Positions 26,273 through 35,030 of a stretch of DNA of 64,000 nt are shown one piece after another. The notes beneath the pieces were generated by a model that worked only from the letters and a program-made list of their open reading frames with translations, was not told where the DNA came from and ran no database searches. The stretch covers positions 1,768,501 to 1,832,500 of the forward strand of contig JAPFFF010000019.1 in assembly GCA_039105265.1 (NCBI GenBank). Reading direction: 5' to 3'. The number at the start of each line of letters is the position of its first letter. The first letter of the stretch is position 1. Position numbers and translations under genes: made by a program. The stretch comes from Tritrichomonas musculus (lineage: Eukaryota; Parabasalia; Tritrichomonadida; Tritrichomonadidae).

Positions 26273-26533
26273 ATGAGTGAACCTGACTTTTTCGAAGAGA
26301 AGAAAAAGATTGATGATCAAACAAGAGATTTTCTATCGAATGTTCGAAATGATTTGAATATAACGAAAGTTCTCATGCAAAAAATAAATTCTCAACTTGA
26401 TGAATTAACTTCAAGATTGGAACGTTTAGAAAGTTCTGTCCAAAGAATTGATCGAAAAGTTGCTGAACGTGGTGTTCAAATCGAACAATTAATAAAAGAC
26501 GTTTTCGTTCTTCAATTAACTCGACCTAAATAA
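26273..26533 (+). CDS. Coiled-coil Maverick protein, 86 aa
   Basis: It starts MSEPDFFEEKKKIDDQTRDF. A long heptad-repeat helix (ISSQLDELTSRLERLESSVQ-type pattern, residues about 35-70) ends in VFVLQLTRPK. Such a parallel coiled coil could trimerise or tetramerise. It is placed between the KilA-N and polymerase genes with its own promoter, so it is probably co-expressed with them. Confidence 0.5.
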   Translation: MSEPDFFEEKKKIDDQTRDFLSNVRNDLNITKVLMQKINSQLDELTSRLERLESSVQRIDRKVAERGVQIEQLIKDVFVLQLTRPK

Positions 26534-26544
26534 ACATTTTCTTT

Positions 26545-26595
26545 TTAATTAACGGTTTTGACAGACCATTATTTTTATTGTAAAAGAAAGTTAAC
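26545..26595 (+). promoter_or_regulatory. Polymerase gene promoter
   Basis: AATTAACGGTTTTGACAG, then ACCATTATTTTTATTG, about 15 bp ahead of the ATG at 26596. Contains an exact TAACGG site. Confidence 0.65.
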
Positions 26596-29500
26596 ATGAC
26601 AACAACTATTAGAGCGAATCCTAACAGATTAATGGAGATTTATAATCTCTTAACGAATGGTAAAGAAACGTTTAAAGAATTCTCTAAAAAGAATGGGGAT
26701 CGGAGTAAAGAAATATTAAATGAGTATATTATACAAAAAGTGAAAGAAAATGGTTACGATGGAAAATTGAATGGGGATTCAATATTTTGGTTCGTTAAAG
26801 GTTTAACTCATTCAAATCTCCCTCAATATTTAAATCAACCTCCTCCAGAAAAAGAATTTACTGAACCCCCACCATCGACACCAATTGAGCCAGAGAAATC
26901 ATCATTGAAAGAAATAATTGCAAATGCACCACCAAATGTACCTTTGAGAAAATTAGTTCCACCGAATCCAGAGGCGAACGTTAGTGAGCAAAATGTACCT
27001 TTGAGAAAATTAGTTCCACCTCCTGAGCCAAAATCAAATGAATATGAACCAAAAAGACCAACTGATCCTTATTTCTTAAATATTCAGAATTCAATTAGAC
27101 CTCATTCAAAAGATGATTCATTTATTCAATTCATGAAAATTAATAATGAAAATGATCAAGATAGAATTGTTGATGGTTATATAAAAATGTTAAATGATTC
27201 ACCAACTGATTGGAGAATTAATTTTGAACAATTAAATGATTATGGTCGAAAGAAATTATTTCCATTCTTAAGAAAGAAATTTGAAAATGAAATAGGTGAA
27301 TTAGCTGCAACAGAAAAATATAAATTATCTTATTCAGTTGGAGGTCAATGGCATTCTGTACCTTTAAATGGAAAAACTTATGAAGAATTATTAAAGAATT
27401 TAACAGAAGAGAATTTCATTTATCAAATTGAAAAGAATCCAGGTTGGGAATATGATTTAGAAGGTCAAAGATTACCTGAATTTTCATTATTTTCTCAAAT
27501 CAAATTTAGTATATTAAAACATCCAAAACATAAAAATACAGTCGATGGAGGATTCTTTAAATATTTATTAAAACCTGGTTGTCCAAAAGTATTAATTGAT
27601 TACCTCGTTCGATTACAAATATTTGATAGTTTAATTAATGAAAAGACAAAGAAAATAAAAGAAGAATTAAATGATTGTTGTTTCATTTATGCTTTACAAC
27701 AAACTGGAAATTATTCAGAATCATTATTAAATCAAATTAGATTAAGGATTCAAAATAGATATTTATCACAAAGTAGTATTAATCATTTATGTGAAGAATT
27801 TAATATTCATCTTAATTTAACTTATATTGATGATAATTCTGTTGCTCAAAAACAATCTGTACGTTCAATGGATAAAGGTAAAAGAAAAACATATATGGGT
27901 ATACAAAAAGCTGAACCAGAACGAACTCATAAATTCAATGTATATCAAAAACATTATTTCATCGAAGAAAAGACTCCATTTACATATTATTATATCAAAA
28001 ATATTGAAAAGTTAGATGAAGACAAATATAATAAAGATTGGATTACAGATCATTGGACAAAAGGTAGATCATTTATAACTTCTTCAAACTTGATTAGAGA
28101 ATTATTTAAGAAAAATTATTTCATTCCAATTAATTATTCACAAGAACATTTATTACATTCAATATTTTATAATGAAATTGATCAAGATATTTCAAATACT
28201 ACATTAGAATATAAAGATGAATATTGTTGTAAATTAATTGAACCAAAAACAAAAATAATCAAACAAGTAGAAACTTCTTATTGGTTTTGTGATTTTGAAT
28301 CTGATACAAGTTCAAAAATTCATATTCCATTCTTATGTTGTTTACATTCATTAGATGGGAAAATTAAGAAAGAATTCTTAGGTGAAAAATGTAATATAAA
28401 TCTATTGAAATATTTACCTACTGATTCAATTTGTTATTTTCATAATTTGGCTTATGATATTAGAATGATTTTACAAAACAATAATCAAAATATAAAAATA
28501 TTATCATCAATTATTAAAGGAAATCAATGTTTTAATATGACTTTGAAATTTGAGAACAAAAAGATAACATTTAAAGATAGTTATCCAATTTTCTCTTGCA
28601 AGCTATCTAATCTACCATTAATGTTTAATATTCCTTGTGAAAAAGAAATTTTCCCATACAAATATTATACATTTGAAAGATTAAGAACAAATAAAGGTCA
28701 AATTAATGAAGCAGGTAAAGAAGAAGATAAAACATGGACTGAACAAGATTATCAATTATTTCGTTCAAATATTAACAAAATTAAGGGATGCCGTTTAAGT
28801 AATAATGAATTTGATATGTGGAAATATGCATTATTTTATTGTCATCAAGATGTTCGAATATTAAGAGAAAGTTTTGTTAAATTTAGACAAGGTTTCATTC
28901 AAGATTTCAAAATCGATCCATTCAAATATATTTCAATTTCTTCTTTAGCTAATGATGTATTTAATCATAAAGTTTATTATGGTCATGATTTATATTCAGT
29001 AGGTGGAATTGTTAGGAAATTTTGTTCATATGCTGTTTATGGAGGTAGATGTATGACTGCTTATAACAAAAAGTGGCATATCACTGAAAAATTAGCAGAT
29101 TTTGACGCAGTTAGTTTATATCCTTCAGCAATTCATAGATTATATACCGTTCAAGGAAAACCAGTAGTAATATCCAAAACAGAATTAAATTATGAATTTT
29201 TATCAAAACAAGGTGCATATATAGTAGAAATTTTAGTTACTGGAATTCATAAACATTATCCATTTCCATTAATCGTTAAGAAAACAAAAGATGGTAACCT
29301 TAATGATGATAAATTCGATAAACCTTTCAAAATGATTGTCGATAATATTTATTTAGAAGATCTCATTGAATTTCAAAAAATAGATTTCGAATTAATTAGA
29401 GGTTATTATTGGCCTGGAAAAAGAGAATATCATATCCAAAAAGAAATTCAAAAAATATTTGAGAAAAGATTAGAATATAAAAGTCAAGACAATCCTTTAC

Positions 29501-30273
29501 AAAATTTATATAAATTAATTATGAATAGTTGTTATGGTAAAACTATTGAAAGACCTATTGAAAAAGATTTTAAATACATTAATGATCAAGATACTTTAGA
29601 TAATTATTGGATCAAAAATTATAACAAAATTGTTGAAGATATTGAATTACAAAATAATATGCATGCTGTTAGAATATTGAGACCAATTGATAAACATTTT
29701 AATTTTTCATTATTAGGTATTCATGTATTAAGTATGTCAAAAAGAATCATGAATGAAGTGATGTGTCTTGCATTTGATATTGGTTGCCATATTTATTATC
29801 AGGATACTGATTCAATGCATATTGAAATAAATGATTTACCAAAATTACAAAAAGCTTATAAAGAAAAATATAATCGAGAACTCATAGGTAAATATTTAGG
29901 TCAATTCCATTCAGATTTTCCAACTATAAATGGTCACAAAGAAATGCCAGAATCAATTGAATCATACTTTTTGATGAAAAAGATGTATATTGATAAGTTA
30001 CAAGATTCTACAGGTGAAATTGATTATATGACTCGTGGGAAAGGATTAACTGAACAATCTATTAAATATGCTTATAAGAATGAATTTGATAATGATCCAA
30101 TGAAATTATATAAATATTTATACGAAGGGAATCAACAAACATTTGATCTTACAAAAGGTCAACCATGTTTCCAAATGAATAAAAATATGACTGTATCAAC
30201 CTTAAATGAATTCAAAAGAAGAATATCAACACCATATAAAGAAGGAAAGAGAGAAAAATATTTTGAATACTAG
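26596..30273 (+). CDS. Protein-primed family B DNA polymerase (pPolB)
   Basis: 1225 residues. The 3'-5' exonuclease motifs are FCDFESDTSS (near 566), YFHNLAYDIRM (near 614) and YCHQDVRI (near 748). The polymerase motifs are A, DFDAVSLYPSA (near 835); B, KLIMNSCYGKT (near 975); and C, YYQDTDSMH (near 1068); a KGL motif follows near 1155. This is the Polinton replicase, which starts DNA synthesis on a terminal protein rather than RNA. The first 550 residues contain a Pro-rich repeat (VPLRKLVPP twice, near 115 and 135) and an extra folded region that could include the priming protein, although that is inference. All visible catalytic motifs are present. Confidence 0.95.
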   Translation: MTTTIRANPNRLMEIYNLLTNGKETFKEFSKKNGDRSKEILNEYIIQKVKENGYDGKLNGDSIFWFVKGLTHSNLPQYLNQPPPEKEFTEPPPSTPIEPEKSSLKEIIANAPPNVPLRKLVPPNPEANVSEQNVPLRKLVPPPEPKSNEYEPKRPTDPYFLNIQNSIRPHSKDDSFIQFMKINNENDQDRIVDGYIKMLNDSPTDWRINFEQLNDYGRKKLFPFLRKKFENEIGELAATEKYKLSYSVGGQWHSVPLNGKTYEELLKNLTEENFIYQIEKNPGWEYDLEGQRLPEFSLFSQIKFSILKHPKHKNTVDGGFFKYLLKPGCPKVLIDYLVRLQIFDSLINEKTKKIKEELNDCCFIYALQQTGNYSESLLNQIRLRIQNRYLSQSSINHLCEEFNIHLNLTYIDDNSVAQKQSVRSMDKGKRKTYMGIQKAEPERTHKFNVYQKHYFIEEKTPFTYYYIKNIEKLDEDKYNKDWITDHWTKGRSFITSSNLIRELFKKNYFIPINYSQEHLLHSIFYNEIDQDISNTTLEYKDEYCCKLIEPKTKIIKQVETSYWFCDFESDTSSKIHIPFLCCLHSLDGKIKKEFLGEKCNINLLKYLPTDSICYFHNLAYDIRMILQNNNQNIKILSSIIKGNQCFNMTLKFENKKITFKDSYPIFSCKLSNLPLMFNIPCEKEIFPYKYYTFERLRTNKGQINEAGKEEDKTWTEQDYQLFRSNINKIKGCRLSNNEFDMWKYALFYCHQDVRILRESFVKFRQGFIQDFKIDPFKYISISSLANDVFNHKVYYGHDLYSVGGIVRKFCSYAVYGGRCMTAYNKKWHITEKLADFDAVSLYPSAIHRLYTVQGKPVVISKTELNYEFLSKQGAYIVEILVTGIHKHYPFPLIVKKTKDGNLNDDKFDKPFKMIVDNIYLEDLIEFQKIDFELIRGYYWPGKREYHIQKEIQKIFEKRLEYKSQDNPLQNLYKLIMNSCYGKTIERPIEKDFKYINDQDTLDNYWIKNYNKIVEDIELQNNMHAVRILRPIDKHFNFSLLGIHVLSMSKRIMNEVMCLAFDIGCHIYYQDTDSMHIEINDLPKLQKAYKEKYNRELIGKYLGQFHSDFPTINGHKEMPESIESYFLMKKMYIDKLQDSTGEIDYMTRGKGLTEQSIKYAYKNEFDNDPMKLYKYLYEGNQQTFDLTKGQPCFQMNKNMTVSTLNEFKRRISTPYKEGKREKYFEY

Positions 30274-30303
30274 ATTGGCGGTTTTGACAGACCATTTTTA
30301 TAA
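30274..30303 (+). promoter_or_regulatory. Short TTTTGACA/Inr promoter
   Basis: TTGGCGGTTTTGACAG, then ACCATTTTTATAA, squeezed into the 30 bp between the polymerase stop and the ATG at 30304. Confidence 0.65.
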
Positions 30304-30486
30304 ATGTCAAGAAGAGCAACCACTCAACCATTAATGTCATTTTCTGAGAGTGAAAGAATTGATAACGACTCTGGCGATTGCTGTTGTTCCAACCCACCAC
30401 CCAATTGCTGTTTGTGGACTCTTGTTATTCTCTTTGTGATGAACATCATTTTCACTTTTATTTATTTCTTACTTGCAATTGCATGA
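30304..30486 (+). CDS. Tiny single-pass membrane protein, 60 aa
   Basis: A polar N-terminal half with a Cys/Pro cluster (DCCCSNPPPNCCL, residues about 25-37) leads into one C-terminal membrane helix (WTLVILFVMNIIFTFIYFLL). This is a tail-anchored-like layout. It has its own TTTTGACA promoter directly behind the polymerase gene. The function is unknown; small Cys-rich membrane proteins are common in DNA viruses. Confidence 0.55.
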   Translation: MSRRATTQPLMSFSESERIDNDSGDCCCSNPPPNCCLWTLVILFVMNIIFTFIYFLLAIA

Positions 30487-30545
30487 TTTAATTAAACAAT
30501 AAGCTTTTTTAATTTTTTTAATTTTTTATTTTGTCTCAAAAATAT

Positions 30546-30872
30546 ATGACAAAGACTAGGATCCGTTGGAATACTCAAAAAGTGAGAGAAGAAATGGCTA
30601 AAGAAAATTGTATATTATTAGATGATTACAAAAGAGGAGATATTCGTATTCATTATTTATATGAAGGTAATGAATTTTCAGTAAGGTGGTCAGATTGGAT
30701 GAAAAAAGATAGGCCATCAAGACCACATTTGAAAGGAGGAAATAGAAAAATAACAAAATCAAAGAGTGTTGATAACTTAAATAAAACTTTTGAAGATCCT
30801 GAAAATGGAGAAGAGGAAAATGAAAATGAAGAAGATTTTAATGAGATAGAAAATGAATTACATCAAGAATGA
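30546..30872 (+). CDS. Small Maverick protein, 108 aa
   Basis: First ATG at 30546. The N-terminal 65 residues look folded and Trp-bearing (KTRIRWNTQKVREEMAKENC; YEGNEFSVRWSDWMKKDRP). A basic linker (HLKGGNRKITKSKS) and an acidic Glu/Asn-rich tail follow. No family was recognised. It lies at the switch between the replication arm and the virion arm and has no TTTTGACA box upstream. Confidence 0.5.
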   Translation: MTKTRIRWNTQKVREEMAKENCILLDDYKRGDIRIHYLYEGNEFSVRWSDWMKKDRPSRPHLKGGNRKITKSKSVDNLNKTFEDPENGEEENENEEDFNEIENELHQE

Positions 30873-30965
30873 ACTCATTAATATGTTAGAGCAATTTATA
30901 TTAGAGAAGTTAGAACTGGAAATAGGTTTGATGTGAACTTTTTCTAGAATTTTGCAAAATCAAAA

Positions 30966-31139
30966 ATGCCACCAAAAAGAACGAAAATGTCAAAAATCCC
31001 GCCAGAATTATTGTATTTAATCGAAAAACAAATAAGAAAAAGAAGCAAACCAACACGAAAAACAACTACAACACCAAGAAAAGCGAGATCAAATAAAGGA
31101 ATCAAAAGAACAGGCGTAAAAAGAACAAGAAAAAGATAA
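30966..31139 (+). CDS. Very small basic protein, 57 aa
   Basis: A short frame starting MPPKRTKMSKIPPELLYLIE and continuing as a Lys/Arg/Thr-rich tail that ends VKRTRKR. About one third of the residues are Lys or Arg. It has an A-rich leader (GCAAAATCAAAA before the ATG) like other virion-arm genes. Size and composition recall small protamine-like core proteins of adenoviruses (pX/mu); that is an analogy, not a homology claim. It sits just before two more basic proteins. Confidence 0.5.
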   Translation: MPPKRTKMSKIPPELLYLIEKQIRKRSKPTRKTTTTPRKARSNKGIKRTGVKRTRKR

Positions 31140-31194
31140 AAAAGAAAAAATATTTTTATTTTTTGATAATTTAATGAAAAATCAAAAATAAACA

Positions 31195-31719
31195 ATGTCA
31201 GAAAATGCAGTAAAGAAAGTTGTCGAGGCAGTTGGAGCAGCAGCAGAAGCAGGTGCAGCAGCAAAAGGGCCACCACTACCTAAATTTAAACCTATAAATA
31301 AGAAAGCAGGAACAGTAAGGAAAAAACAAGGGCCACCACTACCAAAATTTAAACCTATAAATAAGAAAGCAGGGACAGTTAAGAAAAAAACCACAGCTGC
31401 ACCAAAAAGACGTCAAGCAGCAGCAGCAATGGATTTATCTCATAGATCAAAAGAAGAATTGCAAGCTTTCTGTTTGGCCCAAAAAATTCGTATTGAACCA
31501 ACTTATACCAAGGAAAAATTAGAAAATCTTATTCAACGTTGGGCTAAAACAGGATATACAAATCCAAAAAGAGCAAGTGCAAAACCACCAAAGGCACCAA
31601 AGGCACCAAAAATGACGAAAAGTGGAAAACCAAGAAAAACAAGATCAGATAAAGGAAAAACACATAAGACAAGACAAAATAGAGTTGCAAGACTTTATTA
31701 TGGCCCAAAAGAAAAATAA
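31195..31719 (+). CDS. Basic protein with SAP-like motif, 174 aa
   Basis: An Ala-rich start is followed by two exact copies of a block beginning GPPLPKFKPINKKAG (residues about 23 and 44). A SAP-like helix-loop-helix spans about 78-113 (LSHRSKEELQAFCLAQKIRI, then TKEKLENLIQRW), and the tail is a Lys/Pro/Ala-rich basic tail reminiscent of histone H1. A DNA-condensing core protein of the particle is the likely role, by inference from composition and its place among virion genes. Confidence 0.65.
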   Translation: MSENAVKKVVEAVGAAAEAGAAAKGPPLPKFKPINKKAGTVRKKQGPPLPKFKPINKKAGTVKKKTTAAPKRRQAAAAMDLSHRSKEELQAFCLAQKIRIEPTYTKEKLENLIQRWAKTGYTNPKRASAKPPKAPKAPKMTKSGKPRKTRSDKGKTHKTRQNRVARLYYGPKEK

Positions 31720-31748
31720 ATAAATCATAATTATTTTTACAAGTATAA

Positions 31749-33293
31749 ATGCCAAAAAAAGTCAATACAACACGATCAAATACAACATCAGAAGCGAAAA
31801 AATTAATGAAACAAATATCAAATGCCAAAATGAGAACAGATGTTGGAAAAGGAGATAGTTATTCTTTTACTGACGATAGATATTATAGAATCAAAACAGT
31901 TGATAATTTGGTTCATGTAATCAAAGGAGTTCATGAATATGTTTTTACTCCAAGAGAATGGGCAAAAAGGAAAAAAGGAACAAAAATTGTAGCTCAAGAA
32001 GTCAAAAAAGCTCATTCTGATGACCTGAATGCAGCATTAGCTTGGAAACGAAAAAAGAAAGCAGGAGAGAAAAAACAAGAGAAGATGGAATGGGTACTCA
32101 AAGGAGGAATTCCACCACAGTTACAGTCGAAAGAAAATGAGCCAAAGCCAAAAAAGGCGAAAGAAAATGAGCCAAAGCCAAAAAAGGCGAAAGAAAATGA
32201 GCCAAAGCCAAAAAGAACAAGAGCAAACGTTCCTAGAGTAAAAGATTATGTTGATGCGAAAGAGAAGAAAAGATTAGATAAAATAAATAAAATGATAGCT
32301 AAATATGGTGAAATACCAAAAGCTAAAAGAATTGAAAAATTACAAAAATTAGGATATAATGTAGATAACAATACAGATGACGAAAAATTAAATATCTGGT
32401 TACATGAAGCAGATTGTATTCAAAAAGGGAAATATCGATATTTATCTTATGGAACTTTATTAAATGCAATTCTATCAAAAGAATTTCAAAAAATTCAACT
32501 TAATCCAATTCCACCAGATGCAACAAGAATGGATTTAGTTCAAACAATGTATGATATAGCAAAAGGGAAATTTGGTAAAGAAGTAAAAAAGACGAAGACA
32601 AGAGCAAATGTTCCTAGAGCAAAAGATTTTGTTGATGCGAAAGAGAAGAAACAAACAAAAAAGAATCCTCAAAAATGGGACTCATTGAGTAAAGATGATT
32701 TGTTTAATTTATTGAATCAAAATGGATATTTTGTCAATTTTAATTTATCGAAACAAGAATTAATTAAGCAATGTAAAGATAATGGAATAACCATACCAAA
32801 ACAAAAACAACAGAGAAAACCAAAATCGGAACCAAAACCGAAAAAGGCGAAAGATAGTGAGCCAAAACCGAGAAAACCGCTATCTGAAGCAAAACAAAGA
32901 AATCAAGAATTGAGAGAAAAATATAAAGGAATTAAAATTGATAGTCTTCGAAGATTGTTAAGAAGATATGGGATTGAATTTGATGCATCAACAAAAAGAA
33001 AAGATATTATTGAATTAATTGAATCAAATAATCTAGTATATAAAAAGAGAGAAAGAAAGGAACCAAAACAGACAAGGAAACCAATAACCGAAACAAATGA
33101 GGCAGTAGGAACACCCATTCCTCCTCCACCTCCACCGTCAGTGAGTGTTAGCGAACCCAATCCACCAATAACAGAAACAAATGATGCAGTTGGTACTCAA
33201 ACTCAAAGACCTCCGTTATCTAATCGATCACAATATGCTCAAACAATAATGAAAAGATTAAATGGGGAAAAAAAAATTCCAGGAACAGAATAA
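31749..33293 (+). CDS. Large basic protein with several SAP-like motifs, 514 aa
   Basis: Lys-rich throughout. The block KENEPKPKKA occurs three times (about residues 132-160), and RANVPR(V/A)KD(Y/F)VDAKEKK occurs twice (near 158 and 285). SAP-like helical pairs are seen near 305-345 (WDSLSKDDLFNLLNQNGYFV) and 390-430 (YKGIKIDSLRRLLRRYGIEF), with a weaker one near 190. The end is Pro-rich (PIPPPPPPSVS). It is likely a DNA-packaging or core protein together with the two basic genes before it. This gene may be one of the damaged ones in the element. Confidence 0.6.
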   Translation: MPKKVNTTRSNTTSEAKKLMKQISNAKMRTDVGKGDSYSFTDDRYYRIKTVDNLVHVIKGVHEYVFTPREWAKRKKGTKIVAQEVKKAHSDDLNAALAWKRKKKAGEKKQEKMEWVLKGGIPPQLQSKENEPKPKKAKENEPKPKKAKENEPKPKRTRANVPRVKDYVDAKEKKRLDKINKMIAKYGEIPKAKRIEKLQKLGYNVDNNTDDEKLNIWLHEADCIQKGKYRYLSYGTLLNAILSKEFQKIQLNPIPPDATRMDLVQTMYDIAKGKFGKEVKKTKTRANVPRAKDFVDAKEKKQTKKNPQKWDSLSKDDLFNLLNQNGYFVNFNLSKQELIKQCKDNGITIPKQKQQRKPKSEPKPKKAKDSEPKPRKPLSEAKQRNQELREKYKGIKIDSLRRLLRRYGIEFDASTKRKDIIELIESNNLVYKKRERKEPKQTRKPITETNEAVGTPIPPPPPPSVSVSEPNPPITETNDAVGTQTQRPPLSNRSQYAQTIMKRLNGEKKIPGTE

Positions 33294-33844
33294 TCACAAA
33301 GAAATATGAACCGAAAAAAATAAATTTACCTCCCGTAGTTCATGTAAATCTTCCAATACAAAAACCAGAACCAAAACAAAAACAAAAACAAGTTATTACA
33401 ACTCTTCCAAATAGTGAGAAATTCAAACAAAATATTATTCAAGATTCAATAAAACCAACAAAAACGGTTCAAAAAGAGTCACCGTTAAGAACTCAATATG
33501 ATGATAATCCTGAATTTTATGATAATTATTTTGATAATCCACAATCTGATTTTGAAGATAATTATTTTGATAATCCACCATCTGAATTACCAAAACAAGA
33601 ACCAATAGTCGAAGTTGATTATAATTATGTTCCAATTGAAGATGATCTGAAAATAACCAATTCAAATCAACCAAAGCAAAAACAAAAACAAAAAGGTAAG
33701 TGGAGGTCCAAAGATGAGATATATAATGAGATGGTCAAGAAATTAGAAAGGAAAGGAATTCCAATTCCTGAAGGTGCAACTATCAAACAATTAAAAGATT
33801 TAGATAAAACGGTTAAAGGGCAATCTGGTCGACCAAAAAAATAA
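33294..33844 (+). other. Coding-like stretch, no ATG-started gene called
   Basis: About 550 bp with the codon-like composition of the neighbouring virion genes, rich in Gln/Lys/Pro and then in Asp/Asn/Tyr/Phe codons. I do not call a separate gene here because no convincing start codon or promoter is visible. Confidence 0.4.
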
Positions 33845-34081
33845 ATGAAAGGTCAACGATATGTACACAAGTCAAAGTGGAAAATAATTTGGGTTATTGA
33901 CGATGATGGTTCTAGAAAACCGTTTCTTCTTGATGAAAAAGGTTCATTGGCATTGATGTATTTTCCAAAGAATGAAAATAGAAATCTTCGAAAAGAAATA
34001 CAAAAAATTTATCCCAAAAAAACACTTCATCCAATTGGACCAATTAGATTTCATGATTTTAGAAATCAAGATAAAGGTTGA
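33845..34081 (+). CDS. Small Maverick protein, 78 aa
   Basis: It starts MKGQRYVHKSKWKIIWVIDD and looks compact and beta-rich (IIWVIDDDGSRKPFLLDEKG; LALMYFPKNENRNLRKEIQK). Basic overall. No family was recognised. It follows closely on the preceding stop, suggesting shared or read-on transcription. It is followed by a hydrophobic-coding stretch of about 110 bp that I do not call as a gene. Confidence 0.45.
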   Translation: MKGQRYVHKSKWKIIWVIDDDGSRKPFLLDEKGSLALMYFPKNENRNLRKEIQKIYPKKTLHPIGPIRFHDFRNQDKG

Positions 34082-34199
34082 AATATTGGCTTATTAATAA
34101 TATTGGGATCTTTTCTTGGATTTAATAAGACTGCTGGTTTAGCACTAATTTTTTTATTAAAACTTCCAAATGCCATTCTTTTTATTTATTTTTAAAAAA

Positions 34200-34466
34200 A
34201 TGACTTTATCATTACCAAAAGCTTTAAAGGACGATAGACAAGAATTAAGACATTTATTTAGTGAAATCAAAAGTGAATTATTTGATACATTTATGAATAC
34301 AGATAGTTTTACTGAATCTTGTGAATGTATGAATATTTCAAAGAATATAAGTGTTATAGAAAAAGAAATAGAAACAGATTTTAATGAACTTGAAGATATT
34401 ATATTTAGGATGAAACAAACATTAGATCGCACATTAGTCATCAAAAAGTATTTTCAAATTTCATAA
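34200..34466 (+). CDS. Small helical Maverick protein, 88 aa
   Basis: I take the ATG at 34200, which has an A-rich leader like other virion-arm genes, over the one at 34170. Helical, acidic protein (MTLSLPKALKDDRQELRHLF; CMNISKNISVIEKEIETDFN) with two Cys. No membrane segment or known motif was found. It overlaps nothing and lies 20 bp from the next gene on the same strand. Confidence 0.45.
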   Translation: MTLSLPKALKDDRQELRHLFSEIKSELFDTFMNTDSFTESCECMNISKNISVIEKEIETDFNELEDIIFRMKQTLDRTLVIKKYFQIS

Positions 34467-34486
34467 ATTTTTTCAGAAACTCAAAA

Positions 34487-35020
34487 ATGATTAAGAAAAG
34501 AGCAGCGAATGAAGGAGTAAATGCTAATATTTCGTTAGAGCCTTCAGCAGCTAGTCAAAGTACAAACAACTTAACAAATAATATAATAATTAATAAAAGA
34601 GATGATGGGAAAGAAGATATTGTTATAACTCGTGAAATTGAATTACCTGATATAAAAAATAATGAAATTGAAAAAGATGTTAAATATCTAATTTTGGAAA
34701 CATATGCAAAAATATTATTAGATCAAGATAAAGCTTTAATTTCGAATTTAATATCTAAAAATTGTATTATTATACCAATTGCAAGTTTACAAGAAATAAT
34801 CAAAACTATTTTAGGTAAAAATTGTTCCTCAGTAGAAATTTATATTGATGAAGATATTAAATGTTGTGCATCTAAAGCATCACCTATTCGAAAAATTGAA
34901 GCAATAAAAATAATTAATGAAGATGGTGAAATGGTAACAGATTTCAAACAAGTTTATAACAAAGAATTTAATGATTTAGTTAATGTTTATCATCTTTGTT
35001 TGAAATATGTCGTTGTATAA
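34487..35020 (+). CDS. Maverick protein, 177 aa, unknown
   Basis: A Ser/Asn-rich N-terminus is followed by an ordered alpha/beta region from about residue 45 (ITREIELPDIKNNEIEKDVK; LILETYAKILLDQDKALISN; SKNCIIIPIASLQEIIKTIL). Three to four Cys lie in the second half (GKNCSS, KCCASK). I checked for a cysteine-protease pattern and found none I trust. It converges on the fibre-like gene 10 bp away. Confidence 0.5.
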   Translation: MIKKRAANEGVNANISLEPSAASQSTNNLTNNIIINKRDDGKEDIVITREIELPDIKNNEIEKDVKYLILETYAKILLDQDKALISNLISKNCIIIPIASLQEIIKTILGKNCSSVEIYIDEDIKCCASKASPIRKIEAIKIINEDGEMVTDFKQVYNKEFNDLVNVYHLCLKYVVV

Positions 35021-35030
35021 GAGAGAACAT

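Noticed and set aside
34487-35020. Possible maturation protease
   Set aside because: It has Cys residues but lacks a convincing ordered His, Asp and Cys pattern.
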